DNA of 64,000 nt from Glycomyces lechevalierae (GCF_027622945.1 NZ_JAPZVQ010000003.1:40176-104175), one strand, 5' to 3'. Counted from the first letter of the stretch, positions 15,940 to 23,862 are shown. Notes: a model not told the origin generated them from the sequence alone. Numbers and translations: made by a program.

Positions 15940-17193
15940 TCACCGCAGGGCCCGCGCTAGTGCGTCGGCCTGGTGCCGGTGGCCGACCGTCTCGTAGCCG
16001 ACGATCACGACCAGCGGCGCGCAGGCCGCGATCACGATGCCCACACCGACCGTGGCGCCGGCTGCGACGGCGATGACCGAAGCGGCGAGCGCGAGCACGG
16101 AGCCGACGAACAGCAGGAGGTGGAGCGGGTCGAGTTCGCGCATCAGCAGCGAGTACAGCGTGAACAGGCCGGTCAGGAAGATCGCCACGGGGATGCCGAC
16201 GGTGAGGATCGCGGCGGTCGCGCTGATGTGCGCTTCGTGCGAGATGACCGTGGCGGCCACGTGCAGGCCCGCGCCGGTCGCGGCGAGCGAGCCGAAGATG
16301 ACGAGATGCCCGTAGCCCCAGACGAAGCCGCGTTCCCGGTGGTGTTCGAGCACTTCGGCCGAGGGCATCGTGAAGTACACCCACCACAGCCCGAACGCGA
16401 GCGCGGTGCCGCCGAACGCGACGAGCCCCGCCTCGACGGACCAGCCCTGCGCTTCGACGACCGCCGAGACGGCGAGGATGGTGCCGAGCACGACCTCGCC
16501 GAGCGTGATGATGACGAGCAGGCCGTACCGTTCGGCGATGTGGTGCGGGTGCCACGGGCTGCGCCCGCCGCGCAGCTCGGCGATGATCGGGATCAGCATC
16601 TCGAAGACGGCAAGGGCCACAAAGACTCCGGTGGAAACGGCCAGCGACGGGTCGAGGAAGATCTGGGAGATGCAGCCGACCTGCGCGATCGCCATGAGCA
16701 GGGCGTAGGTGAGCGCGTTGCGGCGCTGCGACTCGTCGTGCCGGGCGATGCGGAGCCACAGCGCGATCATGGCCACGCGCATGACCACGTACCCGGCGAC
16801 GACGACGCTGTTGTCGACGTGCGCGCCTTCGTCGACCGAGCTGAACATCTGCGGCAGCCCGAGCGCGAGGATGAGCACGCCGATCATCTGGACCATGGTC
16901 GCGACGCGGAAGAACACGTCGTCGTTGTCGAACGCGGACGCCAGCCACGAGTAGTTGATCCAGGCCCAGCAGATCGCGAACACCGAGAACGTGAACGCGC
17001 CGATCGCGGGCCCGAAGTGCCCAAGTTCGAGGAGCCGCGCCATCTGCGTCCCGGCCTGGCTGAACGCGACGACCAGCGTGAGGTCGAAGAGCAGTTCGAG
17101 CGGCGTCGAGGTGCGGTGCGGCTCTTCGGGGTCGCGGCTGGTCATCCGGCGGGCGCGGTGGGCTCTGGTCTCAGGTGTCGACATGTGCGACAT
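15940..17193 (-). CDS. ltrA: Low temperature requirement protein A (LtrA) family membrane protein
   Basis: Up to 417 residues with about ten to twelve membrane helices. The opening STPLELLFDLTLVVAFSQAG and the central HHIAERYGLLVIITLGEVVLGT are the two signature blocks of LtrA. The molecular role is unknown in the family. Two starts are possible: ATG at 17193 and ATG at 17184; the second has GGGAAG 9 nt upstream and may be the real one. The gene follows the DHFR-like gene by 21 nt and is probably in its operon. Confidence 0.9.
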   Translation of the reverse strand: MSHMSTPETRAHRARRMTSRDPEEPHRTSTPLELLFDLTLVVAFSQAGTQMARLLELGHFGPAIGAFTFSVFAICWAWINYSWLASAFDNDDVFFRVATMVQMIGVLILALGLPQMFSSVDEGAHVDNSVVVAGYVVMRVAMIALWLRIARHDESQRRNALTYALLMAIAQVGCISQIFLDPSLAVSTGVFVALAVFEMLIPIIAELRGGRSPWHPHHIAERYGLLVIITLGEVVLGTILAVSAVVEAQGWSVEAGLVAFGGTALAFGLWWVYFTMPSAEVLEHHRERGFVWGYGHLVIFGSLAATGAGLHVAATVISHEAHISATAAILTVGIPVAIFLTGLFTLYSLLMRELDPLHLLLFVGSVLALAASVIAVAAGATVGVGIVIAACAPLVVIVGYETVGHRHQADALARALR

Positions 17194-17214
17194 CTTCCCA
17201 CCGGGGTCGCCGGC

Positions 17215-17793
17215 CTAGTGCGGGATGGGCAGCCCTGTGGGCGCGTACTCGACGAGGAGGACACGGCCGTCGAGCACCCGCTGGTCCACGAGCGCGAGGT
17301 CGGCCTCGTCGACCCCGTCGAACATCGCTTCGCGCCCACCGGGGCCCACGAGCAGCGGGAAGACCATGAGCCGGAGCCGGTCCACGAGGCCGGCGTTCAG
17401 GAGCTGCTTGACGACGGACAGGCTCCCCATGGTGCGGATCGGCGTGTTCGTCGTCTGCTTGAGCTGTCGCACGGACTCGACGAGGTCGCGGGACTCGACC
17501 GAAGCGCCGGGCCAGTCGACGCTGCTGAGCGTCCTGGAGAACACGGTCACCGGGAGCCGCGTCATGCGCAGGTAGCCGTCGTCGCGGGCCTCGTCCGGGA
17601 CGGAGTCGAGGGCTTCGTAGGTGCGGCGGCCCATGAGCACGTGCTGCGGGCGGGCCGATTCCTCTTCGATCCAACGCCCCAGGTCAGGGCCGTAATAGCC
17701 GAAGTACCCGGGTGAGTTCTCGCCCCGGGCCCAGCCGTCGACGGACACGAACAGATCGGCGGTGAGTGCGCTGGTCTCGAGTGCGCTTTCCAT
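17215..17793 (-). CDS. Dihydrofolate reductase/RibD C-terminal family reductase
   Basis: 192 residues with the DHFR-like fold of the YwjB/RibD-C family: LTADLFVSVDGW at the start, VLMGRRTYEALDSV near residue 57, LPVTVFSRTL, then IRTMGSLSVVKQLLNAGLVDRLRLMVFPLLVGPG. These are NADPH-dependent reductases of uncharacterised substrate, not usually true folate enzymes. The ATG at 17793 is preceded by GAGAGGA. Upstream open codons are Arg-rich and non-homologous. Confidence 0.88.
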   Translation of the reverse strand: MESALETSALTADLFVSVDGWARGENSPGYFGYYGPDLGRWIEEESARPQHVLMGRRTYEALDSVPDEARDDGYLRMTRLPVTVFSRTLSSVDWPGASVESRDLVESVRQLKQTTNTPIRTMGSLSVVKQLLNAGLVDRLRLMVFPLLVGPGGREAMFDGVDEADLALVDQRVLDGRVLLVEYAPTGLPIPH

Positions 17794-17901
17794 GGCGGTT
17801 CCTCTCTTCGCACGGCACGGCCCAGCCCGAGCGCGGGCCGCATATCGGTAGAGACGACGCGAACGGCCCCGATTCATCGCACCGGCCCAGGGCAGTGCGG
17901 C

Positions 17902-18924
17902 CTAGGGTTCCCGCGTCATCGCCGAACAAGCGCTGTCCAGCTCACTGAGCATGGCGGACTTGCGTTCTTCCGAGGTGAACGCCGCGCGGATCGCGTTCCG
18001 GGTGAACCCGGCGAGCTGCTCGGCGCTCATGCCGAGCGCGGCCGCCCCGGCGTACTCCTGCTCGATCGTGGTGCTGAGCTGGACGGGATTGTCCGTGGCC
18101 AAGGTGACCGCGACTCCGGCTTCGACCAGGCGCGCCAGCGGATGCCTCTCGGTCTCGGGCAGCACCCCGAAGTACTCGTTGCACGTCAACGCGCATTCGA
18201 GGGTCACGCCGTTCTCCCTCAGCAGTTCCAGCAGCGCCGGGTCGGCCGCGGCGTGGACGCCGTGCCCGATCCTGGTCAGCCCCGGCATGCGCACGGCGGC
18301 GGCGATGTTCGCCGTCGACACCTCGCCCGCGTGCGCCGTGATCCCCAGACCGGCTTCGGCGAACCGCCCGGCCAGCCGGTACATCGGGGTCCAGTCGGCC
18401 TCGGCGTCGTACGGCGCGTAGAGGAAGTCGATGCCCGCCAGCCCTTCGCCGGCGGCGCGGATGCAGCCGTCCGCGAACGCGTCCGCAGTTGCCGGGTTCT
18501 GCCCCGGATTGATGACGATCGCGAGCGCCTCGGCCCGCAGGAGCGGGTACTCGGCGCGCACCTGCGCCTCGGCCCGCCGGAACAGCGACATGAACGCCTC
18601 GCGCGTGACGACCTCACCGCCGCAACGGATCTCGACATAGCACGCCCCGGCGGCGGCGTGGTCGCGCATGAGCGCCGCGAACCGCGCCACGAAGAACTCG
18701 TCGTCGTCGTACTCGTCGAGCGGCACCGGCTGCACCGACCCGATGCGCTGCAGGCGCTCCTTGCCCGGCGGGATCTCGGCGGCCAGACGCTCGCGCCAAC
18801 CCGCCCAGTCGTACGGCTCCCGGCCCTCGCGTTCGGCCAGGATCAGATCGAGGTAGCGGGTCGCTTCCTGGTGAACGTGCAGGTCGGCTTTGGGCAGTCC
18901 GGCAAGGGATTCGAGGGCGTCCAT
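17902..18924 (-). CDS. Adenosine-deaminase-like hydrolase with altered active-site residues
   Basis: 340 residues, a metal-dependent TIM-barrel deaminase. Metal ligands are present: HVH in KADLHVHQEATRY, HAGE near residue 205, RIGHGVHA near 226, and Asp in LATDNPVQ near 285. Two positions differ from true adenosine deaminases: the family HLHLDG reads HVHQEA, and the DDP pair reads DNP, so the residue normally contacting the purine N7 is Asn. Deamination is likely, but adenosine may not be the substrate. The start is leaderless (TAGGAT, 6 nt). Confidence 0.82.
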   Translation of the reverse strand: MDALESLAGLPKADLHVHQEATRYLDLILAEREGREPYDWAGWRERLAAEIPPGKERLQRIGSVQPVPLDEYDDDEFFVARFAALMRDHAAAGACYVEIRCGGEVVTREAFMSLFRRAEAQVRAEYPLLRAEALAIVINPGQNPATADAFADGCIRAAGEGLAGIDFLYAPYDAEADWTPMYRLAGRFAEAGLGITAHAGEVSTANIAAAVRMPGLTRIGHGVHAAADPALLELLRENGVTLECALTCNEYFGVLPETERHPLARLVEAGVAVTLATDNPVQLSTTIEQEYAGAAALGMSAEQLAGFTRNAIRAAFTSEERKSAMLSELDSACSAMTREP

Positions 18925-18930
18925 CGTCTG

Positions 18931-18936
18931 ATCCTA
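18931..18936 (-). promoter_or_regulatory. -10 element of a leaderless promoter (deaminase gene)
   Basis: TAGGAT on the minus strand ends 6 nt before the ATG at 18924. Confidence 0.45.
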
Positions 18937-18949
18937 GGGGGTCCGGGCG

Positions 18950-18982
18950 GTCGGCGGGCCACGCCCGGCACGGCCCGCCGAC
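18950..18982 (-). terminator. Terminator after the FMN reductase gene
   Basis: GTCGGCGGGCC (18950-18960) and GGCCCGCCGAC (18972-18982) form a perfect 11-bp stem, 8 nt past the reductase stop. Confidence 0.7.
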
Positions 18983-18990
18983 CTCCGTTC

Positions 18991-19566
18991 TCAAGCCGCG
19001 GCGAGGGCCTTCCCGCGCACGGGAGCCAGCGCCCTGCTCCACTCGATCGTCTTGTCCAGCAAGGTGTTCAGCGCAGCCGTACTCCGTTCGGTCGGACGGA
19101 ACGCCGCCTGATTCTCGAAGTCCGTCGCGAGCGACAGCAGGACCTGCGGGCCCACCACGGCCATCTGCAAAGTGCCGCACAGCAACCGGAGCTGCTCGGC
19201 CGCCCGCGCGCCGCCGAGCACCCCGTACGAGACGAGGGCGACCGGCTTGTCGGCCCATTCGGCGAACAGGAAGTCGAAGGCGTCGATGAGCGCCCCCGGT
19301 GCGGTGCCGTTGTACTCGGGGGTCACGACGATGAACCCGTCGAACGTGGCGATCCGCGCCGACCACGCCTTGGTGTGCTCATGCTCGTACACGCCCCACA
19401 TCGCCGGTTTCGGCTCGTCCAGGTGCGGGAGGGCCTGTTCGCGCAGGTCGATCACGTCGAACTCGGCGTCCGCGCGCTGGGAGGCGAGGTCGTGGACCCA
19501 GGCGGCGACCTGTTCGCCGTTGCGCACGGGCCGGGTGCTGCCGAGGATGATGCCGATCTTGGTCAT
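18991..19566 (-). CDS. NADPH-dependent FMN reductase
   Basis: 191-residue flavodoxin-like protein. IGIILGSTRPVRNGEQVAAWV binds FMN phosphate, VTPEYNGTAPGALIDAFDFL is the family signature PEYN motif, and VSYGVLGGARAAEQLR the third flavin loop. It reduces FMN or quinones with NADPH. The start at 19566 has AGGAGCT upstream. It follows the SnoaL-like gene by 27 nt and ends at a terminator, so these two genes form the operon controlled by the ECF promoter at 20105-20131. Confidence 0.92.
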   Translation of the reverse strand: MTKIGIILGSTRPVRNGEQVAAWVHDLASQRADAEFDVIDLREQALPHLDEPKPAMWGVYEHEHTKAWSARIATFDGFIVVTPEYNGTAPGALIDAFDFLFAEWADKPVALVSYGVLGGARAAEQLRLLCGTLQMAVVGPQVLLSLATDFENQAAFRPTERSTAALNTLLDKTIEWSRALAPVRGKALAAA

Positions 19567-19593
19567 GTCAAAGCTCCTGTCGGGTAAGGGTTC

Positions 19594-20046
19594 TCAGTGG
19601 CCGGGGACGGTGCCGGTCAGCGGGGTCTCGTCGAAGTAGCGGATCTCGTAGGCGCGCTCGGCGAACTTCCAGCCGTCGGCGGTCCGCGCGTACCGGTCGT
19701 GGTAGATCGCGTAGTTGAGCGCCGAGCGGCCGTCGGTGCCGCGGCCGATCTCGGACATGTACGTGCGGCCGGTGGCCGTGTCGGCCGGCGCGGGACCGTC
19801 GAGTTCGATGAGGCCGGGGTGGCTGTTCTGGATGAGGAAGTCGACGAAGCCGGGCACGCGTTCGCCCCAGGCCCGGATCGCCGCCTGGCCGTGCATCTCG
19901 GCGGGGATGTCGGGCATCCGCCACACCCCGTCCACTGTGAACAGATCGGCGACGCGGTCGTAGTCGCGCATCATCACCGCGTCCGTGAACTCGCCGCGCA
20001 GCGCCTCGATCTCGACGCGGTCCGCGATCGCCTGGAAGTCGTTCAT
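19594..20046 (-). CDS. SnoaL-like / nuclear transport factor 2 family protein
   Basis: 150 residues with the cone-shaped NTF2 fold of SnoaL_4: ADRVEIEALRGEFTDAVMMRDYDRVADLF, GVWRMPD, then strands NYAIYHDRYARTADGWKFAERAYEIRY. Members are small cyclases, isomerases or dehydratase-like proteins; the function here is unknown. AAGGAGG precedes the ATG at 20046. First gene of the operon with the FMN reductase. Confidence 0.88.
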   Translation of the reverse strand: MNDFQAIADRVEIEALRGEFTDAVMMRDYDRVADLFTVDGVWRMPDIPAEMHGQAAIRAWGERVPGFVDFLIQNSHPGLIELDGPAPADTATGRTYMSEIGRGTDGRSALNYAIYHDRYARTADGWKFAERAYEIRYFDETPLTGTVPGH

Positions 20047-20104
20047 GGTCTCCTCCTTCGCCTCCCGGCATCGGAGGCGATGCCGGTTTCGGTTGCACGG
20101 GTAC

Positions 20105-20131
20105 GACGAGACAGCCCCCGGAAATGTCAGG
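20105..20131 (-). promoter_or_regulatory. Putative ECF41-type promoter, reductase operon
   Basis: On the minus strand CCTGACA is followed after exactly 16 nt by CGTC, matching the reported ECF41 pattern TGTCACA-N16-CGTC in spacing and -10, with a weaker -35. Transcription would begin about 45-50 nt before the SnoaL-like gene. Confidence 0.6.
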
Positions 20132-20141
20132 GAGACGCTCG

Positions 20142-20168
20142 CCTCACATTTCGGTGCGCTGTCTCGTC
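20142..20168 (+). promoter_or_regulatory. Putative ECF41-type autoregulatory promoter, sigma gene
   Basis: CCTCACA (20142-20148), 16 nt, CGTC (20165-20168). It mirrors the minus-strand promoter and would drive the sigma gene starting at 20213, giving positive autoregulation. Confidence 0.6.
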
Positions 20169-20212
20169 GGAGAGGTGGACACTGACCCACGACGATCGAT
20201 TCGGAGACGAGC

Positions 20213-21115
20213 ATGAGCAACGGGGACGGGCAGAGCCTGAGCGCGGTCATGAGCGAGCGCCGCCACCTCATCAACCTGGCCTACCGCCTCCTCGGCTCCC
20301 TGGCCGAGGCCGAGGACGCCGTCCAGGAGACCTATCTGCGCTGGTACGCCCTCACCAGGAAGCAGCAGCAGGCGGTCGAGTCCCCGGGCGCGTGGCTGAC
20401 CACGGTCGCCGGCCGGATCTGCCTCGACCAGCTCCGCTCGGCCCGCGCTCGCCGCGAAAGCTATGTGGGCGACTGGCTTCCGGAGCCGCTTCCGGGCCCC
20501 GCCCTCCGCGGGCCGGGCGCCGCCGACCCGGCCGACCAGGTGACGCTCGACGAGTCGGTCGGCATGGCGTTCATGGTGGTTCTGGAGGCGATGACGCCCG
20601 CCGAGCGCGTCGCGTTCATCCTCCACGACGTCTTCCGCTACCCCTTCAACGAGATCGCCGAGATCGTGGGACGCACGCCCGGCGCGTGCCGTCAGCTCGC
20701 CTCCTCCGCCCGGCGGCGCATCGGGGCCGCCGAGGGCCCCGCCGCGCCGCCCGCCGGGCAGTCCGGGGTCGTGCGCGAGTTCAAGGAGGCCTGGGAGGCC
20801 AAGGACATCGGCGCGCTCATCGGCCTGCTCGACGCTGATGCCGTCGCGATCGGCGACGGCGGCGGACGCGCGGTCACCTTCCCGCACACTCTCGAAGGGG
20901 CCGAGGAGGTCGCGCACGCCTGGATCGAGATCGCGAACCGCATGGACGGGGTGTTGACCTTCCACGAGAGCGAGGTCAACGGCCAGGCAGGGCTGGTCGC
21001 GCGCCAGGCGGGCGAGATCGTGACGGTGTACGCGTTCGAGGTCGCGGGCGAGAAGATCAAGCGCATCTGGGCGATCCGCAACCCCGAGAAGCTCCGCGCC
21101 TGGCAGGCCGACTGA
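20213..21115 (+). CDS. sigJ: ECF41-type RNA polymerase sigma factor with SnoaL C-terminal domain (SigJ-like)
   Basis: 300 residues. Region 2 (about 14-80) has RRHLINLAYRLLGSLAEAEDAVQETYLRW, and region 4 (about 120-175) has LDESVGMAFMVVLEAMTPAERVAFILHDVF and EIAEIVGRTPGACRQLASSARRR. Residues 190-300 form the SnoaL/NTF2-like extension that replaces an anti-sigma factor in the ECF41 group. CGGAGA precedes the ATG. It is divergent from the SnoaL/FMN-reductase operon and both share mirror-image promoters. Confidence 0.93.
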   Translation: MSNGDGQSLSAVMSERRHLINLAYRLLGSLAEAEDAVQETYLRWYALTRKQQQAVESPGAWLTTVAGRICLDQLRSARARRESYVGDWLPEPLPGPALRGPGAADPADQVTLDESVGMAFMVVLEAMTPAERVAFILHDVFRYPFNEIAEIVGRTPGACRQLASSARRRIGAAEGPAAPPAGQSGVVREFKEAWEAKDIGALIGLLDADAVAIGDGGGRAVTFPHTLEGAEEVAHAWIEIANRMDGVLTFHESEVNGQAGLVARQAGEIVTVYAFEVAGEKIKRIWAIRNPEKLRAWQAD

Positions 21116-21133
21116 CCTGCGATCAAGGGCCCA

Positions 21134-21151
21134 GTCGCCGGGGAAGGCGAC
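21134..21151. terminator. Terminator-like hairpin between convergent genes
   Basis: GTCGCC (21134-21139) pairs with GGCGAC (21146-21151) around a 6-nt loop between the sigma and DinB genes. Confidence 0.35.
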
Positions 21152-21162
21152 GACGGACCCTG

Positions 21163-21750
21163 CTAGGACCCGGCCGCCTGGCGGGCGGCGTGTTCGAGGC
21201 GGGCCCGGTAGGCGGCCCACCAGGCTTCGCCGCGTTCGGGGAGGCCGCCGAAATCGGGGCGCAGGCCGGCGGTGCCGTCGATGAGTTCGCGGACGACGTC
21301 GGCATGGCCGCCATGGCGATTGGTCTCGCCGATCATGAGGACGATCATCTGGTGGAGGGTGACCTCGGCGTGCTCGGCGGGCCACCACGGGACGGTGCCG
21401 GGAGCGTCGAGGTCGAGGGCTTCGATCGTGGTGTCGGCATGGGCCCACACGCGGCGGTAGAACGCGATGATGAACGCGCTCGACTCGTGGGGTCGGGCCC
21501 ACATGTCGACGTTGGGCTCATCGGGGTCGTCCGCGAACCAGGGCGGGGGCTCGCTGACAGGTCGGTCGAAGACCTCGCCCAGGTAACCGGCCTCGATGCC
21601 CGAGACGTGTTTGACCAGGCCGAGAAGGTTGGTGCCGGTCGGGGTCATGGGACGGCGCAGGTCGTATTCGCCCAGGCCGTCGAGTTTCCACAGCAGGCTT
21701 TCGCGGGCATGGCGCAGATCGCGGTGCAGGCGCGCCTTCGTGTCGGTCAT
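21163..21750 (-). CDS. DinB-family protein (DUF664)
   Basis: 195 residues of a four-helix DinB-like bundle: RDLRHARESLLWKLDGLGEYDLRRPMTPTGTNLLGLVKHVSGIEAGYLGEVF with the first His of the metal triad, and TLHQMIVLMIGETNRHGGHADVVRELIDG with the other two. The family includes thiol transferases using bacillithiol or mycothiol; DUF664 members are common in actinomycetes. The specific role is unknown. No clear Shine-Dalgarno is visible in front of the ATG. Confidence 0.88.
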   Translation of the reverse strand: MTDTKARLHRDLRHARESLLWKLDGLGEYDLRRPMTPTGTNLLGLVKHVSGIEAGYLGEVFDRPVSEPPPWFADDPDEPNVDMWARPHESSAFIIAFYRRVWAHADTTIEALDLDAPGTVPWWPAEHAEVTLHQMIVLMIGETNRHGGHADVVRELIDGTAGLRPDFGGLPERGEAWWAAYRARLEHAARQAAGS

Positions 21751-21873
21751 GGCCGCGATGCTGCCACGCAGGTGCGACACCGGCGATACGGACCGGGAAC
21801 TCGGGTTGCCGCAAGGACGGGTGGCGGTCGGGAGGCCGACGGAATCTTGATTGCCGGGTGCGGGGGACGTGGC

Positions 21874-21879
21874 TAGGGT
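21874..21879 (+). promoter_or_regulatory. -10 element of a leaderless promoter (GNAT gene)
   Basis: TAGGGT ends 6 nt before the ATG at 21886, with TTGCCG 17 nt further upstream as a possible -35. Confidence 0.5.
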
Positions 21880-21885
21880 TCCGGC

Positions 21886-22422
21886 ATGGAGATACGTGAA
21901 GAAGTTCCCGCTGATCATGCGACGGTCCGGCGAGTCCACGAGGCCGCGTTCGGCGACCACGGCGTGAAGGTCGCGGACCTGAACGAGGCGTTGCGCCGGA
22001 TGGGCGGGCTCTCGCTGGTCGCGGAGGTCGACGGGGCGGTGGTCGGTCACGTGATGTTCTCGACGAGCCTGCTCGACGCCCCGCGGAAGCTGGTCGAGGT
22101 CCCGGTGCTCAGTCCGATCGGGGTGCTGCCCGAGTTGCACGGCAACGGGATCGGTTCGGCGCTGATCCGGCGCGGCCTCGAGATTCTGGACGAGCGGGGA
22201 GCCCCGCTGGTCTTCCTGGAAGGCGACCCGGGGTTCTATTCGAGGGCCGGCTTCAAGACCGGCGGGGACCTGGGTTTCCGCAAGCCGTCGCTGCGCATCC
22301 CTGACGGCGCCTTCCAGGTCTATCCGCTTGCGGCGTATGAGGATTGGATGACCGGGACCCTGGTGTACTCGCCGGTCTTCTGGGAGCACGACTCGGTCGG
22401 GCTGCGCGATCCCCAGGCGTAA
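21886..22422 (+). CDS. GNAT-family N-acetyltransferase
   Basis: 178 residues: VAEVDGAVVGHVMFS, then LSPIGVLPELHGNGIGSALIRRGLE, which is motif A with the acetyl-CoA pyrophosphate loop (Q/R-x-x-G-x-G/A seen as HGNGIGSA), and GDPGFYSRAGF motif B. It transfers an acetyl group to an unidentified amine; related proteins are annotated YhbS-like. The gene is leaderless and precedes the MarR gene by 50 nt on the same strand, but the MarR operator lies between, so they are probably separate units. Confidence 0.9.
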   Translation: MEIREEVPADHATVRRVHEAAFGDHGVKVADLNEALRRMGGLSLVAEVDGAVVGHVMFSTSLLDAPRKLVEVPVLSPIGVLPELHGNGIGSALIRRGLEILDERGAPLVFLEGDPGFYSRAGFKTGGDLGFRKPSLRIPDGAFQVYPLAAYEDWMTGTLVYSPVFWEHDSVGLRDPQA

Positions 22423-22451
22423 GGAGCCTGCGGGGATGGCCATCCAGTACA

Positions 22452-22478
22452 AAACATGTCAACATAGTTGACATGTTT
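22452..22478. promoter_or_regulatory. MarR-type palindromic operator overlapping the start codon
   Basis: AAACATGTCAAC (22452-22463) and GTTGACATGTTT (22467-22478) are perfectly complementary around ATA. The ATG of the MarR gene (22473) lies inside the right arm, so bound repressor would cover promoter and start codon. Autoregulation by the encoded MarR protein is the simplest reading. Confidence 0.75.
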
Positions 22479-22946
22479 GCGAGTGAGCGCGATATCGCGT
22501 TGTTCTTCATGGGTTGGCAGTCCTTCGTCGCCGACGCCGACGCGGTGCTGGACGAACACGGGCTCGCACGGCTGCATCACCGGGTGCTCTACGCCGTAGT
22601 TCGCACCCCCGGGATCGGTGTCGGCGAACTGGCTGCGGCCCTTGGCATCTCCCGCCAGGCCCTGCACCGGCCGCTGACCGACCTGCGCGGGCGAGACCTG
22701 ATCGCGGTCGAGGTCTCCGAACGCAGCAAGCGCGAACGCGAGCTCTCCGCCACGGCCGCGGGGCGGGAGCTGGAACGCGCCGCCACCGGCCCGCAGCTCG
22801 CGCACCTGGAAGCGGTCTTCGAGTCCGCCGGACCCGCCGCGGCCGAAGGCTGGCGGCTGGTCATGCGCGGCCTCTCGGCAGAGGCCGTTGCGCAAGCGCC
22901 CCAGGCGACCCGGCACCTCATCGAAGGCGAGGCCGGTCATGGTTGA
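22473..22946 (+). CDS. MarR-family transcriptional regulator
   Basis: 157 residues with a winged helix: LHHRVLYAVVRTPGIGVGELAAALGISRQALHRPLTDLRGRDLIAVEVSERSKRERELSATAAGRELE, where ISRQALHRPL is the recognition helix and SERSKRERELSAT the wing. The ATG at 22473 lies within a perfect palindrome, giving a leaderless message and tight autorepression. The 3' end overlaps the hydrolase gene by 8 nt, so the two are one operon. Confidence 0.9.
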   Translation: MFASERDIALFFMGWQSFVADADAVLDEHGLARLHHRVLYAVVRTPGIGVGELAAALGISRQALHRPLTDLRGRDLIAVEVSERSKRERELSATAAGRELERAATGPQLAHLEAVFESAGPAAAEGWRLVMRGLSAEAVAQAPQATRHLIEGEAGHG

Positions 22947-23766
22947 GCCGTGCATCGAGTTGGAGTCCGGCCGCACCCGCTACCGCCTCGACGGCCCGCA
23001 CGAGGCCCCCGCCGTGGTGTTCGTGCCGGGAGCGACACTGCCCATGTTCGTCTGGGACGGCCTGGCCGACACGATCGCGGACGCCGGACACCGGGTCCTG
23101 CGCTACGACCTGATCGGCCGCGGCGGTTCTGCCGCCCCGCGAATCGCATACGACGCCAACGCGTTCGACGCTCAACTCACGGAACTGCTCGACCGGGTGC
23201 TCCCGGGCCGACCGGTCCACCTGGTCTCGCTCGCGTTCGGAGCGTTGATCGCCGCCCGCTTCGCGGAGGCCCGACCGGAGCGGGTGGCGAGCCTGACGTA
23301 CATGGCACCGGACGGTTTCGGTGTCGAGATGTCGGCGGCGGTGCGGCTCTTGCGGTATCCGTTGATCGGCGAGGCGCTGCTCGCGATCGCGGGAAAGGCC
23401 ATGCTCCTCAATCGCTTGCCGGACTATTCGGACCGCGCCGAAGTGGTGAAGGCGCTGCGCGAGAAGTTCGAGCCGCACGTGAGCGCCCCAGGGTTCCGAC
23501 GCGCGGTGCTCTCCTCGTTGCGCCACATGCCGATCCACGACGCGGGAGACCTCTATCGGCGAAGCGGCGAGCGAGGCGTCCCCACACTGGTCCTATGGGG
23601 CCGGAACGACCGGGTAACGCCGCTGCCCGACCGCGAACGCCTCCGCGCCGCCATGCCGAGCGCTGACCTGCAGGCCTTCGAGGACACAGGCCACCTCCCG
23701 CACGCGGAAGACCCGGCTGAAGTCGCCGCCGCGCTCACCGAGTTCCTGCGGGTCGCCGAGGTATGA
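22939..23766 (+). CDS. Alpha/beta-hydrolase-fold protein lacking the nucleophile
   Basis: 275 residues with a full alpha/beta-hydrolase fold: VVFVPGATLPMFVWDGLADTI (oxyanion strand), YDLIGRGGS, LWGRNDRVTP (catalytic Asp) and FEDTGHLPHAEDP (catalytic His). At the nucleophile elbow, where the family has L-V-G-x-S-x-G-G, this protein reads L-V-S-L-A-F-G-A, so the serine position is Ala99. Hydrolysis by the usual mechanism is therefore unlikely; it may bind a ligand or act as a non-hydrolytic lyase-type member. The start overlaps the MarR stop (ATGGTTGA). Confidence 0.85.
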   Translation: MVEPCIELESGRTRYRLDGPHEAPAVVFVPGATLPMFVWDGLADTIADAGHRVLRYDLIGRGGSAAPRIAYDANAFDAQLTELLDRVLPGRPVHLVSLAFGALIAARFAEARPERVASLTYMAPDGFGVEMSAAVRLLRYPLIGEALLAIAGKAMLLNRLPDYSDRAEVVKALREKFEPHVSAPGFRRAVLSSLRHMPIHDAGDLYRRSGERGVPTLVLWGRNDRVTPLPDRERLRAAMPSADLQAFEDTGHLPHAEDPAEVAAALTEFLRVAEV

Positions 23767-23790
23767 CGGGCGTGCTCACACTCGACGATT

Positions 23791-23842
23791 GAAGCCTCCG
23801 GGCGAATCTTGTTGCAGTGCAACAGATTCACCCGGAGGCTTC
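23791..23842. terminator. Very long bidirectional terminator
   Basis: GAAGCCTCCGGG...GAATC...TGTTGCA (23791-23816) pairs with TGCAACA-GATTC...CCCGGAGGCTTC (23818-23842), with one mismatch and one bulge: a stem of about 24 bp between the convergent hydrolase and methyltransferase genes. Confidence 0.8.
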
Positions 23843-23862
23843 CTCAACTTTGCAAACTCGGC

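Larger units (their letters stand above)
20104..20169. repeat. Two-part inverted repeat carrying divergent ECF promoters
   Basis: Outer arms CGACGAGACAGC (20104-20115) and GCTGTCTCGTCG (20158-20169) are perfectly complementary. Inner arms CGGAAATGT (20119-20127) and ACATTTCGG (20146-20154) differ at one position. The 3-nt gaps between inner and outer arms are equal on both sides. The symmetry arises because each half is a promoter for one of the divergent transcription units. Confidence 0.8.
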
